The notes under the pieces are model-generated. The model did no database searches. It worked only from the letters and a program-made list of their open reading frames with translations, and was not told the origin of the DNA. A DNA stretch of 64,000 bases from positions 1 through 64,000 of the forward strand of contig NZ_CYRX01000010.1 of assembly GCF_001458315.1 (NCBI RefSeq). Direction: 5' to 3'. The position numbers and the translations under genes are program-made. Shown one piece after another: positions 37,931 to 47,449 of the stretch (position 1 is its first letter; every line of letters starts with the position of its first letter). This stretch comes from Thalassobacter stenotrophicus (GTDB lineage Bacteria; Pseudomonadota; Alphaproteobacteria; Rhodobacterales; Rhodobacteraceae).

Positions 37931-38024
37931 AAAAGCGCAGCACGGTGACATTAGGCAGTCCCCACAAGGCGGCATTAACGCTTTCTTGACTATGTAAACA
38001 CGAGACCCAATCCAGGGGGATAAC

Positions 38025-39050
38025 ATGTCTCTGACGAAACTCACAGTTTCCGCGCTGGCCATCGCCGCCGTTTCCGCAACCACAGCCTCGGCCCGTGATC
38101 AGGTCCAAGTTGCCGGCAGCTCGACCGTGCTTCCTTATGCATCCATCGTCGCCGAAGCCTTTGGCGAAAACTTCGACTTCCCAACACCTGTTGTTGAATC
38201 CGGCGGATCGTCCGCTGGTCTGCGCCGCTTCTGCGAAGGTGTGGGCGAAAACACCATCGACATCGCAAACGCGTCCCGCGCGATCCGCGAAAAAGAAGTC
38301 GCTGCATGTGCCGAAAACGGCGTGACCGACATCGTCGAAGTCCGCATCGGTTATGACGGCATCGTCTTTGCCTCGCGCATCGAAGGTCCAGCCTACAACG
38401 CGTTCTCGCCGTCCGACCTGTTCAACGCGCTCGGCGCCAAGGTTCTGGTCGACGGCCAACTGGTCGACAACCCACACACCAAATGGTCCGACTTTAACGC
38501 TGATCTGCCCGACGCAGACATCATCGGCTTTATCCCCGGCACCAACCACGGCACCCGTGAAGTGTTTGAGGAAAAAGTGATCGCGGCAGGGTGTGAAGCC
38601 ACAGGCGCGTTCCAAGCCATGATGGACGCAGGCATGTCCGAAGACGACGCTGAGGATGCATGCCTTGCGACACGTTCCGACGGCCTGTCGGTCGACATCG
38701 CGGGCGACTACACCGAGACTTTGGCGCAATTGTCCGCCAACCCCAACGGTATCGGCGTGTTCGGCCTCGCGTTTTACGAAAACAACCAAGACACGTTGAA
38801 AGTGGCCACGATGGACGGTGTCATGCCCTCCACTGCATCGATCTCCACCGGTGAATACCCCGTTTCGCGCCCATTGTACTTCTACATCAAAGAAGCCCAC
38901 ATCGGCGTGATCCCCGGCCTCAAAGAGTTCGCTTCGTTCTTCGTTGCCGATGAGCTTGCTGGCCCAGACGGCCCACTCGCCGAATACGGCCTCGTGTCCG
39001 ACCCGGCTTTGGCTGAAACACAGGCCACAGTTGCTGGCGCAGGCAGCTAA
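38025..39050 (+). CDS. pstS: Phosphate-binding periplasmic protein
   Basis: A 341-residue phosphate-binding protein. Residues 1-23 are a signal peptide ending TASA. Phosphate-binding segments VAGSSTVLPYA near the mature start, ESGGSSAGLRRFCEG and ANASRAIREKE are seen. It feeds PstCA. A GGGGGATAAC region precedes the ATG, and the Pho box lies upstream. A strong hairpin follows its stop. Confidence 0.95.
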   Translation: MSLTKLTVSALAIAAVSATTASARDQVQVAGSSTVLPYASIVAEAFGENFDFPTPVVESGGSSAGLRRFCEGVGENTIDIANASRAIREKEVAACAENGVTDIVEVRIGYDGIVFASRIEGPAYNAFSPSDLFNALGAKVLVDGQLVDNPHTKWSDFNADLPDADIIGFIPGTNHGTREVFEEKVIAAGCEATGAFQAMMDAGMSEDDAEDACLATRSDGLSVDIAGDYTETLAQLSANPNGIGVFGLAFYENNQDTLKVATMDGVMPSTASISTGEYPVSRPLYFYIKEAHIGVIPGLKEFASFFVADELAGPDGPLAEYGLVSDPALAETQATVAGAGS

Positions 39051-39073
39051 GGTCGTCTAGACACCTCACGACC

Positions 39074-39098
39074 GAAGGGCGCAGCTTCTGCGCCCTTC
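39074..39098 (+). promoter_or_regulatory. Intercistronic hairpin between pstS and pstC
   Basis: A perfect 11-bp stem (GAAGGGCGCAG with CTGCGCCCTTC) around CTT, without a T-run. Its position suggests partial termination or protection of pstS mRNA, so that the binding protein is made in excess of the permeases. Confidence 0.65.
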
Positions 39099-39152
39099 AT
39101 TACGCCGGGACTTGGGGTTTCGGTGACTTGTACTGCCGATAAGGACCGCACC

Positions 39153-40622
39153 ATGCCTGTGATTTGGATTTTGACCCTGATCCTTGTGTTTTCGATCATC
39201 GGGTTTTTCCTCGGGCGGGCCCGGGCCATGACATCGGCAGGGGGCGATATGCGCAGTCTGCATTCGCTGCCCAGCTATTATGGCTACAACTCAGCGCTTT
39301 TTTTGGCCGTACCATCGCTGATCTTGTTGGGTCTTTGGTTGATCCTTCAGCCGATCTACATCGAAAGCCGCATCAGCAGCCTGTTGCCCGAAACCGCGAT
39401 TTCTGAGGACACGACCCGTTCCTTGGTTATGTCCGACGTACGCCGCGTGGCCGAAGGACTTGATGTTGCGGTGGATCAAGGCGCGATGACCGCAGATGAA
39501 GCCCGCAATATCCGCACCGAATTCGTCGACGTGCGGGAACGGTTGGGCAGCGTCGGTGTGGCCCTTGGGTCCGAGGTTGATGCACCGATCCTGAACGCCG
39601 CCCAACAGTACCGTGAGCTGTCCAGCACGATGAACATCGTGATGACGGTTCTTGTCCTTGCGCTTGGGGCGGCGGGGCTGACCTTTTCCTATGTCCGCAC
39701 GGACAAAGACTTCCGCGCGCGCAACGTCGTTGAAAGCGTGATCAAGGGTCTGTTGATCCTGGCCTCGACCATCGCGATCCTGACCACCGTCGGCATCGTC
39801 TTTTCCATGTTGTTTGAGACGCGCAATTTCTTCACTCAATACAACTGGGTCGAGTTCTTCTTTGGCACAGTCTGGGACCCCAGCTTTTCGGGGCGCGGTG
39901 GATTGTCCGAGTTCGGCCTGATCCCGCTGTTGTGGGGCACGCTCTATATCTCATTCATCGCGCTGTCGGTGGCTGTGCCCATCGGGCTATTCGCGGCGAT
40001 TTACATGTCCGAATACGCCAGCCCCCGGATGCGGTCCTTCGCCAAGCCGGTGATTGAGGTTCTCGCGGGTATTCCGACCATCGTTTACGGCCTGTTCGCG
40101 CTGATCACTGTAGGGCCGTTCCTGCGTGACTTCATTGCGGAACCTATGGGGCTGGGCTCGTCCTCCTCATCGGTGATGACCGCCGGTTTGGTCATGGGCA
40201 TTATGTTGATCCCCTTCGTGTCATCGCTATCGGATGACATCATCAACGCCGTCCCCCAAGCCATGCGCGACGGGTCCTTTGGACTTGGCGCCACCCATTC
40301 GGAGACGATCCGTCAGGTCGTCATTCCGGCCGCGTTGCCCGGCATCGTTGGTGCGATCCTTCTGGCCACATCCCGCGCGATAGGGGAAACGATGATCGTG
40401 GTATTGGGGGCAGGGGCTGCGGCAAAGCTGGACCTCAATCCCTTTGAGGCCATGACCACCGTAACCGTTAAAATCGTCAGCCAACTCACGGGTGACACTG
40501 ACTTTTCCAGCCCAGAAACGCTTGTGGCCTTTGCTCTTGGCCTCACGCTTTTTGTTATGACCTTGGGTCTGAATGTGCTGGCCCTCTACATTGTTCGTAA
40601 ATACCGGGAGCAGTACGAATGA
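39153..40622 (+). CDS. pstC: Phosphate ABC transporter permease PstC
   Basis: A 489-residue permease. The long N-terminal part (about 1-210, with membrane segments near 1-25, 50-70, 165-185 and an extracytoplasmic loop) is the alphaproteobacterial PstC extension. The core permease (about 270-489) holds six segments and the EAA loop (AMRDGSFGLGATHSETIRQVVIPAALPG). ATG 39153 has AAGGA upstream; the open frame begins at 39123. It overlaps pstA by ATGA. Confidence 0.93.
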   Translation: MPVIWILTLILVFSIIGFFLGRARAMTSAGGDMRSLHSLPSYYGYNSALFLAVPSLILLGLWLILQPIYIESRISSLLPETAISEDTTRSLVMSDVRRVAEGLDVAVDQGAMTADEARNIRTEFVDVRERLGSVGVALGSEVDAPILNAAQQYRELSSTMNIVMTVLVLALGAAGLTFSYVRTDKDFRARNVVESVIKGLLILASTIAILTTVGIVFSMLFETRNFFTQYNWVEFFFGTVWDPSFSGRGGLSEFGLIPLLWGTLYISFIALSVAVPIGLFAAIYMSEYASPRMRSFAKPVIEVLAGIPTIVYGLFALITVGPFLRDFIAEPMGLGSSSSSVMTAGLVMGIMLIPFVSSLSDDIINAVPQAMRDGSFGLGATHSETIRQVVIPAALPGIVGAILLATSRAIGETMIVVLGAGAAAKLDLNPFEAMTTVTVKIVSQLTGDTDFSSPETLVAFALGLTLFVMTLGLNVLALYIVRKYREQYE

Positions 40623-41947
40623 GCGACGCAACCGCCAACAGCACCCCCGCCACGCCGTCCGCCTCGTCGCTGTTCAAGCAAGACGACCGGGTCAAGCGCC
40701 GCAACGCGGCCGAGAAACGCTTCAAAGCTTACGGCCTGACGGCCATTGGCGTCGGTGTGACGATGCTGATCATTCTGGTGTCCTCGGTGCTGAGCCAAGG
40801 TCTCAGCTCGTTCCGCCAGACCTTTGTGACATTGCCGATCACCGTCACTCAGGCTGAGTTTGAGGCTGCTGAAGCTTCGATGCTCAAGACCGGTAAATAC
40901 AAAAAGCTGATCCAGCGCGGGCTGGAACAGCGGCTTGCCACGGCGGAATTGGGCGACGTTGTGTCGATCAAGGATGCGATGGGTCTTTTATCGGGGCAGG
41001 CACCCGCTGATCTGCGGATGGCGGCCTTGGCCAATCAAACGTGGCCGCTGCGCCAAGAGTTTCGGTTTCTCGCCAACGGACGTGTGGATGGCTACTTCAA
41101 AGGTCGCGTGACCATGGAGATCGCCGAGCGTGATAGCCGCATCTCGCCCGAGCAATTGGAACTGTCGCAGCAACTCGCGGATGCAGGGATCATGGAAACC
41201 CGCTTCAACCGCGGTTTCCTGACCCGCACGGATGGCTCTCCCACACGGCCAGAGGCGGCGGGTCTTGGCGTCGCGTTCTTGGGCTCACTCTATATGATGA
41301 TGGTGGTTTTGGCCTTGGCGCTGCCCATCGGTGTCGCCACCTCGATCTATCTTGAGGAATTAGCCCCCAAGAACCGCTGGACCGATCTGATTGAGGTCAA
41401 CATCTCAAACCTCGCTGCGGTGCCGTCCATTGTGTTCGGGATCTTGGGTCTGGCGATCTTTATCAACTTTGCGGGCCTGCCGCAGTCAGCCCCATTGGTC
41501 GGCGGTTTGGTCCTGACGTTGATGACATTGCCCACGATCATCATCGCAACGCGCGCATCGCTCAAATCGGTGCCCCCGTCGATCCGCGACGCGGCCCTTG
41601 GTCTTGGCGCCTCCAAAATGCAGACCGTGTTCCACCATGTCCTGCCCTTGGCGGCCCCCGGTATCTTGACCGGCACGATCATCGGACTGGCCCAAGCGTT
41701 GGGTGAAACCGCGCCTTTGCTCCTGATCGGCATGGTCGCATTGGTGCAAAACTACCCCTCAGCCCCACCTGCGGGACTAGAGGACCCGGCCACAGCCCTG
41801 CCAGTGCAGGTGTACATTTGGACCACACGGTCCGATCCGGCCTTCGTGGAAAGAGCCTCGGGCGCGATCATCGTCCTGCTGGCTTTCCTCCTGATCATGA
41901 ACATCGCGGCCATTTTGTTGCGCCGCCGGTTTGAACGCCGCTGGTAA
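40619..41947 (+). CDS. pstA: Phosphate ABC transporter permease PstA
   Basis: A 442-residue permease with the long N-terminal DUF3333-type extension (about 1-200, one early membrane segment then a soluble domain) seen in alphaproteobacteria. The permease core follows, with the EAA loop SIRDAALGLGASKMQTVFHHVLPLAAPG. Coupled to pstC by ATGA; pstB starts seven bases after its stop. Confidence 0.93.
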   Translation: MSDATANSTPATPSASSLFKQDDRVKRRNAAEKRFKAYGLTAIGVGVTMLIILVSSVLSQGLSSFRQTFVTLPITVTQAEFEAAEASMLKTGKYKKLIQRGLEQRLATAELGDVVSIKDAMGLLSGQAPADLRMAALANQTWPLRQEFRFLANGRVDGYFKGRVTMEIAERDSRISPEQLELSQQLADAGIMETRFNRGFLTRTDGSPTRPEAAGLGVAFLGSLYMMMVVLALALPIGVATSIYLEELAPKNRWTDLIEVNISNLAAVPSIVFGILGLAIFINFAGLPQSAPLVGGLVLTLMTLPTIIIATRASLKSVPPSIRDAALGLGASKMQTVFHHVLPLAAPGILTGTIIGLAQALGETAPLLLIGMVALVQNYPSAPPAGLEDPATALPVQVYIWTTRSDPAFVERASGAIIVLLAFLLIMNIAAILLRRRFERRW

Positions 41948-41953
41948 GAGGGT

Positions 41954-42757
41954 ATGGATATGAATGACATGCGATTGACGGAGAGAGCTGTGGACACCAA
42001 CCAGCTAAAGATTACAGCGCGCGACGTGCAGGTCTTTTATGGCGACAACCACGCCATCAAGGACGTCACGGTCGATATCCAAGACAAGACGGTCACTGCG
42101 TTTATCGGCCCGTCGGGGTGTGGTAAATCAACGTTCCTGCGGTGTTTGAACCGGATGAACGACACGATTGATATTTGCCGGGTTGAAGGCAAGATCCTCT
42201 TGGACGATGAGGATATCTACGACAAACGCGTGGATCCCGTGCAACTGCGCGCCAAGGTCGGGATGGTTTTTCAAAAGCCCAACCCGTTCCCTAAGTCGAT
42301 CTATGACAACGTCGCTTACGGCCCCAAAATCCACGGGCTGGCCCGTTCCAAGACCGAACTGGATGAGATCGTCGAAACATCACTGCGCCGCGCCGCCCTT
42401 TGGGATGAGGTCAAAGACCGTCTCACCGCACCGGGCACCGGGTTGTCCGGCGGCCAGCAGCAACGTCTGTGTATTGCGCGTGCCGTCGCGACCTCGCCCG
42501 AGGTATTGTTGATGGATGAGCCATGCTCAGCCCTCGACCCGATTGCAACGGCTCAGGTCGAGGAATTGATCGACGATCTACGCTCCCGGTTTTCGGTCGT
42601 GATCGTGACCCACTCCATGCAACAGGCCGCGCGCGTCAGCCAAAAAACCGCGTTTTTCCACTTGGGCAATCTGGTTGAATTTGACGACACGACCAAGATT
42701 TTCACCAACCCCGAAGACCCGCGCACCGAAAGCTATATCACCGGCCGCATCGGTTAA
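41954..42757 (+). CDS. pstB: Phosphate ABC transporter ATP-binding protein
   Basis: A 267-residue ABC ATPase: Walker [10 protein letters not shown], signature LSGGQQQR, Walker [14 protein letters not shown] and the switch His in VTHS. It powers PstCA and, with PhoU, takes part in phosphate signalling. The ATG at 41954 is used; an ATG at 41960 is also possible. Confidence 0.96.
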   Translation: MDMNDMRLTERAVDTNQLKITARDVQVFYGDNHAIKDVTVDIQDKTVTAFIGPSGCGKSTFLRCLNRMNDTIDICRVEGKILLDDEDIYDKRVDPVQLRAKVGMVFQKPNPFPKSIYDNVAYGPKIHGLARSKTELDEIVETSLRRAALWDEVKDRLTAPGTGLSGGQQQRLCIARAVATSPEVLLMDEPCSALDPIATAQVEELIDDLRSRFSVVIVTHSMQQAARVSQKTAFFHLGNLVEFDDTTKIFTNPEDPRTESYITGRIG

Positions 42758-42783
42758 CTGCCAAGGCAAAGAAAGCACTTTAG

Positions 42784-43497
42784 ATGGTTGAACAAGAACA
42801 TATTGCGTCCGTTTTTGACCGTGATCTCGAAGCCATTCAGGCGATGATCATGAAGATGGGCGGGCTGGTTGAGCAAAGCATCGACCAATCGATCACGGCA
42901 TTGGTGAACCGCGACAGCGAGCTGGCTTTGGCCGTGCGCTCCGCTGACAAAACCATTGATGCGTTAGAAGAACAGGTCTCGACAGAGGCTGCCCGTGTTA
43001 TCGCGCTGCGCGCGCCCCAAGCGTCTGACTTGCGCACAGTTTTGTCCGTTTTCCGGATTGCCGCCAACCTTGAGCGTATTGGCGATTACTCCAAGAACAT
43101 CGCGCGCCGGACCGGCGTTGTGTTGGAGCATGACCGCATCGATGGTTCATCCGAGGCGCTGCGCCGCATGGCCCGCTCGGTCGAGATGATGCTCAAGGAC
43201 GTGCTGGATGCCTACATCCAACGCGACCCCGATCTGGCCCTTGATGTCCGTGCCCGCGACCACGATGTGGACCAAATGTACGACGCGCTGTTCCGCAATT
43301 ATCTGACCCACATGATGGAAGATCCGCGCAACATTACTGTCTGTATGCACGTGCATTTCATGGCCAAAAACGTGGAACGCATGGGCGACCATGTGACATC
43401 CATCGCCGAACAGGTGGTCTACCTTGTCACGGGCGAAGTTCCCGACGAAGAGCGTAGCAAAATGTCGAGCGTGTCACCCGACGCGCCCACCGCATAG
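42784..43497 (+). CDS. phoU: Phosphate signalling protein PhoU
   Basis: A 237-residue helical protein with two PhoU repeats. The metal-binding helices are seen in ERIGDYSKNIARR (first half) and ERMGDHVTSIAEQ (second half). It links transporter state to PhoR and restrains the regulon under phosphate excess. It lies between pstB and phoB. Confidence 0.95.
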   Translation: MVEQEHIASVFDRDLEAIQAMIMKMGGLVEQSIDQSITALVNRDSELALAVRSADKTIDALEEQVSTEAARVIALRAPQASDLRTVLSVFRIAANLERIGDYSKNIARRTGVVLEHDRIDGSSEALRRMARSVEMMLKDVLDAYIQRDPDLALDVRARDHDVDQMYDALFRNYLTHMMEDPRNITVCMHVHFMAKNVERMGDHVTSIAEQVVYLVTGEVPDEERSKMSSVSPDAPTA

Positions 43498-43512
43498 GTT
43501 TGAGGACCCGCC

Positions 43513-44202
43513 ATGTCACGCGATCCAATGGTTTTGGTGGTTGAGGACGAACCCTCTCAGCGCGAAGTGTTGAGCTACAATTTGAAGGCCGAGGGCTACC
43601 AACTTCTCACGGCAGAGGCCGGGGATGAAGCGCTGACGCTGGCGCGCGAAGAAGAACCGGACCTGATCTTGCTCGACTGGATGTTGCCAGAGGTCTCAGG
43701 GATTGAGGTGTGCCGCCAGCTAAAAGCAAAGCCATCTACCGCGCGCATTCCTGTCATCATGCTCTCGGCGCGATCTGAGGAAGTTGACCGTGTGCGCGGG
43801 CTCGAAACCGGCGCGGATGACTATATGGTCAAGCCGTACTCGGTGGTGGAACTGATGGCCCGCATTCGGACCCAGCTGCGCCGCACACGTCCCGCGGCCC
43901 TTGGCGAAGAGCTCTCATTTGAGGACATTCGCATGGACGTGGGCGAGCACCGCGTTTACCGCGCTGAAATGCCTGTGGACCTTGGGCCGACCGAATTCCG
44001 GCTTCTATCGGCCTTCATGGAACGGCCCGGGCGGGTTTGGTCGCGCGATCAGCTGTTGGACCGGGTTTGGGGGCGCGACATCTATGTCGACAGCCGAACT
44101 GTCGATGTCCACGTGGGGCGCCTGCGTAAGGCGCTGCGTAATGCCACCCAATCCGAAGACCCCATTCGTACCGTGCGCGGCGCGGGCTACGCGCTGGGGT
44201 AG
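43513..44202 (+). CDS. phoB: Phosphate-regulon response regulator PhoB
   Basis: A 229-residue OmpR-type regulator. The receiver domain (1-120) has EDEPS, phospho-acceptor Asp55 in LLDWMLPEVSG and the Lys in VKPYS. The winged helix (about 130-228) has WSRDQLLDRVWGRDIYVDSRTVDVHVGRLRKAL. Its target is the Pho box at 37902. It ends the pst-pho operon, seven bases from a convergent LacI gene. Confidence 0.96.
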   Translation: MSRDPMVLVVEDEPSQREVLSYNLKAEGYQLLTAEAGDEALTLAREEEPDLILLDWMLPEVSGIEVCRQLKAKPSTARIPVIMLSARSEEVDRVRGLETGADDYMVKPYSVVELMARIRTQLRRTRPAALGEELSFEDIRMDVGEHRVYRAEMPVDLGPTEFRLLSAFMERPGRVWSRDQLLDRVWGRDIYVDSRTVDVHVGRLRKALRNATQSEDPIRTVRGAGYALG

Positions 44203-44208
44203 GGCGGT

Positions 44209-45240
44209 TTAACGCAGCCCAATGTCCTGTTTGGGCGGCGCTAAGGTGCCGCGCATGATAAACTCGGTTTGCAGCTCTGGGTTAGGGGGCGGTGTTTCGC
44301 CTGAAATCTTGGCCAAGAGCTGCTCTGCCGCCTGACGACCCATCTCGCTTTGCGGAACGCGAACGGTAGTTAGGCCCGGGTGAACGGCCCGCGCCAAGCC
44401 AATATCATCAAAGCCAACGATCGAAATATCACCGGGGATATCAAGGCCCATCTCGCGCGCTTGGATCATCGCACCCGCTGCCAGAACATCGTTGCCACAG
44501 ATGATCGCAGTGGGGTGCGGCCGGGTTGAATAGGCGGTCACGAACGCCTCAGCGCCCATCTGCAAAAGGTATTTAGCCTCGGTCACCGAGAGAAGCGCCG
44601 CGCCACGCCCATGATCCGAGATCGCCCGACGCACACCATCCAAACGCGCCTGCGCCCGGTCGTTTGAAGCACATTCCCCGCTGATCATCGCGATGCGTCG
44701 ATGCCCCTGCATCAGCACACGTTGCGTTGCATCATAGGCGGCAGCCGCGTTGTCAAAACCCACACAAGTTTGGTCGCTATCAGCATGGGCGCACCAACCC
44801 AATACATGGGGCACGCCGTGCTTTTCAATGAAATCCAGCGTTGTCCAAGGACGATCCGCTCCCACTAACAACAACCCCGCAGCACCATGCGCCAGAAGTT
44901 GGCGCACTTGATACAGCTCTTTCTCGGGATCGAAATCTGTGGTCGCGATCAACAGCGTGATGCCGTTTTCATCAAGAACTTCTTGAAAGGCCTGCACACC
45001 ACTGGCGAAGATCGCGTTCGATAGGGTGGGGATGACGGCACCAACCGTGCCCGTCCGGTTGGACGCCAGCACGCGCGCGCCGAAATTTGGTGTATATCCA
45101 AGCTCCAAAATGGCTGCATTGATCTTGGCCCGGGTATCGGCCGCCACCTTGTCGGGATCATTCAAAGCCCTTGAAATGGTGGCAGAAGAGACGCCAGCGC
45201 GCTCAGCGACATCCTTGAGAGTTGCTTTGGCGGTGCTCAT
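44209..45240 (-). CDS. LacI-family repressor of the sulfonate operon
   Basis: A 343-residue LacI-type regulator. The helix-turn-helix is TLKDVAERAGVSSATISRALNDPDKV (residues about 6-31), followed by the hinge and a periplasmic-binding-protein-like effector domain. ATG 45240 has GGGAGG five bases upstream; the longer start at 45273 has none. It is divergent from hpsN across two LacI operators (45282 and 45303), so it probably represses that operon and itself. The inducer is likely a sulfonate such as dihydroxypropanesulfonate (inference). Confidence 0.9.
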   Translation of the reverse strand: MSTAKATLKDVAERAGVSSATISRALNDPDKVAADTRAKINAAILELGYTPNFGARVLASNRTGTVGAVIPTLSNAIFASGVQAFQEVLDENGITLLIATTDFDPEKELYQVRQLLAHGAAGLLLVGADRPWTTLDFIEKHGVPHVLGWCAHADSDQTCVGFDNAAAAYDATQRVLMQGHRRIAMISGECASNDRAQARLDGVRRAISDHGRGAALLSVTEAKYLLQMGAEAFVTAYSTRPHPTAIICGNDVLAAGAMIQAREMGLDIPGDISIVGFDDIGLARAVHPGLTTVRVPQSEMGRQAAEQLLAKISGETPPPNPELQTEFIMRGTLAPPKQDIGLR

Positions 45241-45281
45241 GACGGCCTCCCGTTTCGATCCTTGGTTCATCATAACCCAAA

Positions 45282-45295
45282 TGTAAGCGCTTGCA
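45282..45295. promoter_or_regulatory. LacI-type operator O2 (imperfect)
   Basis: TGTAAGCGCTTGCA, a near-palindrome centred on the CG of AGCGCT, 23 bases (centre to centre) from the perfect copy at 45303. It lies closer to the regulator gene, suited to autoregulation. Confidence 0.8.
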
Positions 45296-45302
45296 CAGAG
45301 CC

Positions 45303-45320
45303 AATGTAAGCGCTTACATT
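45303..45320. promoter_or_regulatory. LacI-type operator O1 (perfect palindrome)
   Basis: AATGTAAGCGCTTACATT is an 18-bp perfect palindrome with the central CG typical of LacI/GalR operators. It lies 64 bases before hpsN. Confidence 0.9.
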
Positions 45321-45383
45321 GATCTCAAGGCGAAGATTACGATTCGCACTCCGATCTCTAGGTCTTTTGAAAACGAGGCGCTC

Positions 45384-46691
45384 ATGACGCGGGAATATCT
45401 GAAAAAAGCGACGAAAACGGCTCAAACCGACGCAAGTGATGTGCGTGCAACGGTGATGGGTATCCTTGATGACATTCAGGCCGGTGGCGATGAAGCGGCC
45501 CTGCGCTATGCCGCCAAGTTCGATCAATGGGACGGTCCCGTTTTGCTGACGTCCGAGGATATTGCGGCAGCTGCCGCTAAGGTCCCACAGCAATTGAAGG
45601 ATGACATCGCATTTGCACACAACAACGTGCGCAACTTCGCTGAGACGCAAAAAACCACGATGACAGACGTCACGCTTGAGGTTGTTCCCGGCCTTATCGC
45701 AGGTCAAAAGGTCATCCCGGTGCAAGCAGCGGGCTGCTACGTTCCGGGCGGGCGTTACAGCCACGTGGCCAGCGCAATCATGACCGTGACAACGGCTAAA
45801 GTGGCCGGTTGCAAACACATCACCGTCTGCTCCCCCCCCAAACCCGGTGAGGGTGTGAACCCCGCAATCATCTACGCCGCGCACCTGTGTGGCGCGGACA
45901 AAATCCTGTCGATGGGCGGGGTTCAGGGTGTCGCAGCAATGACTTATGGTCTGTTCGGATTGCCCGAGGCCGATATCCTCGTGGGCCCCGGCAACCAATT
46001 CGTCGCCGAAGCAAAACGCATTTTGTTTGGCCGCGTGGGCATCGACATGGTTGCAGGCCCGACGGACAGCTTGATCCTTGCGGACAAAACCGCGGACGCC
46101 TTCCTTGTGGCGACGGACCTCGTCAGCCAAGCGGAGCACGGCTACAACTCACCCGTCTGGTTGGTCACGGATGACCGCGATTTGGCCGAAACCGTCATGA
46201 CGATGGTGCCCAAGCTGATCGAGGACCTGCCCGAATTGAACCGCGACAACGCAGAAGCCGCGTGGCGCGACTATGCCGAGGTCATCCTCTGCGCCGATCG
46301 CGCCGAGATGGCAGCGACCTCAGACGAATACGCGCCTGAGCACCTAACGGTCATGGCCGAAGATCTTGATTGGTGGCTCGACACGCTCAGCTGCTATGGC
46401 TCGCTGTTTTTGGGCGAAGAGACCACGGTTTCCTTCGGCGACAAAGCATCCGGCACCAACCACGTTTTGCCGACCTCGCGTGCGGCGAAGTACACAGGCG
46501 GGTTGTCGGTACACAAGTTCATGAAAATCGTGACATGGCAGCGCGCCACTCGAGAGGGCTGCAAGCCTGTGGCCGAAGCGACGGCGCGTATTTCACGGCT
46601 TGAAGGGATGGAAGGCCACGCACGCGCTGCGGATGCGCGTTTGGCCAAGTTCTTTCCCGGGGAAAACTTCAACCTGACGGCGGCTGAATAA
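45384..46691 (+). CDS. hpsN: Dihydroxypropanesulfonate 3-dehydrogenase (HisD-like)
   Basis: A 436-residue histidinol-dehydrogenase-fold enzyme. Zn-ligand regions SQAEHGYNS, SGTNHVLPTS and EGHARAADARL match those of HisD. The neighbours are sulfonate genes (SDR, zinc dehydrogenase, sulfopyruvate decarboxylase, lactate-type dehydrogenase), not histidine genes, so it is read as HpsN, which oxidises (R)-2,3-dihydroxypropane-1-sulfonate to (R)-3-sulfolactate with NAD. ATG 45384 is the start; the upstream open frame crosses the operators and is rejected. Confidence 0.85.
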   Translation: MTREYLKKATKTAQTDASDVRATVMGILDDIQAGGDEAALRYAAKFDQWDGPVLLTSEDIAAAAAKVPQQLKDDIAFAHNNVRNFAETQKTTMTDVTLEVVPGLIAGQKVIPVQAAGCYVPGGRYSHVASAIMTVTTAKVAGCKHITVCSPPKPGEGVNPAIIYAAHLCGADKILSMGGVQGVAAMTYGLFGLPEADILVGPGNQFVAEAKRILFGRVGIDMVAGPTDSLILADKTADAFLVATDLVSQAEHGYNSPVWLVTDDRDLAETVMTMVPKLIEDLPELNRDNAEAAWRDYAEVILCADRAEMAATSDEYAPEHLTVMAEDLDWWLDTLSCYGSLFLGEETTVSFGDKASGTNHVLPTSRAAKYTGGLSVHKFMKIVTWQRATREGCKPVAEATARISRLEGMEGHARAADARLAKFFPGENFNLTAAE

Positions 46692-46693
46692 TC

Positions 46694-47449
46694 ATGGCTC
46701 CTGGCCTTTGGAACATCGCCGGAAAGGTGGCTTGTGTGACGGGGGCCAGCAGTGGCTTAGGGCGGTCTGCCGCAACGGCTCTGGCTTTTGCTGGATGCAA
46801 GGTTGTCGGCGTTGCCCGGCGGGCTGACGCGCTGGAGGAATGGCGGGCCGATGTGGGTGGCAAGACTGCCTGCGTAACATCTGATCTTGGCGACAGGTCT
46901 TGTTTAGGTGATACATTATCTGCGGTTCGTAAGCCGTTCGGTGATATTGATATTCTGATCAATGCGGCAGGTATCAATACGCGGATGCCCGCGGATACGA
47001 TCTCTCACGAGGATTGGGATCGCACCTTGGAACTTAACCTAAATACGCCTTTCTTTTTGGCGCAGGGGTTGATGCCGGGGATGAAGAAAAACGGCTGGGG
47101 TCGGATCGTGAATTTCGCTTCGTTGCAGTCCGAACGTGCGATGCCCAATGGCATAAGCTATGGCGCGTCCAAGGGCGGCATTGCCCAAGTCACACGCGCA
47201 ATGGCGGAGGCTTGGTCGCCCTATGGGATTACTGCAAACGCTTTGGCGCCAGGTTTTTTTCGCACCGAACTGACCGGACCCGTGTTCGAGGACGAGGTGC
47301 TTTCGCAAAAGCTTGCGGATCAGACGTGCATCGGCCGCAATGGTGAGCCCGCGGATCTAGACGGTCCGTTGCTCTTCTTTTGTTCCGACGCGAGTGCGTA
47401 TGTAACGGGGCAGGTGCTATACGTGGATGGGGGGTTCACAGCGAAATGA
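46694..47449 (+). CDS. hpsO: Short-chain dehydrogenase, probable dihydroxypropanesulfonate 2-dehydrogenase
   Basis: A 251-residue classical SDR: TGASSGLGRSAA (Rossmann), NAAGINT, SLQSERAMPNGISYGASKGG (Ser, Tyr, Lys) and the C-terminal YVDGGFTAK. Its place between hpsN and the zinc dehydrogenase matches HpsO, one of two dehydrogenases that interconvert the enantiomers of dihydroxypropanesulfonate through the 2-keto form. The letter O for the SDR is from the usual gene order, not proof. It overlaps the next gene by ATGA. Confidence 0.7.
   Translation: MAPGLWNIAGKVACVTGASSGLGRSAATALAFAGCKVVGVARRADALEEWRADVGGKTACVTSDLGDRSCLGDTLSAVRKPFGDIDILINAAGINTRMPADTISHEDWDRTLELNLNTPFFLAQGLMPGMKKNGWGRIVNFASLQSERAMPNGISYGASKGGIAQVTRAMAEAWSPYGITANALAPGFFRTELTGPVFEDEVLSQKLADQTCIGRNGEPADLDGPLLFFCSDASAYVTGQVLYVDGGFTAK

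Noticed and set aside
45291-45383. Longer start of the HisD-like gene
   Set aside because: It would translate through both LacI operators; ATG 45384 gives the normal length.
45384-46691. True histidinol dehydrogenase (hisD)
   Set aside because: No histidine genes are near; all neighbours belong to sulfonate catabolism, and the HisD-like HpsN is the known match.
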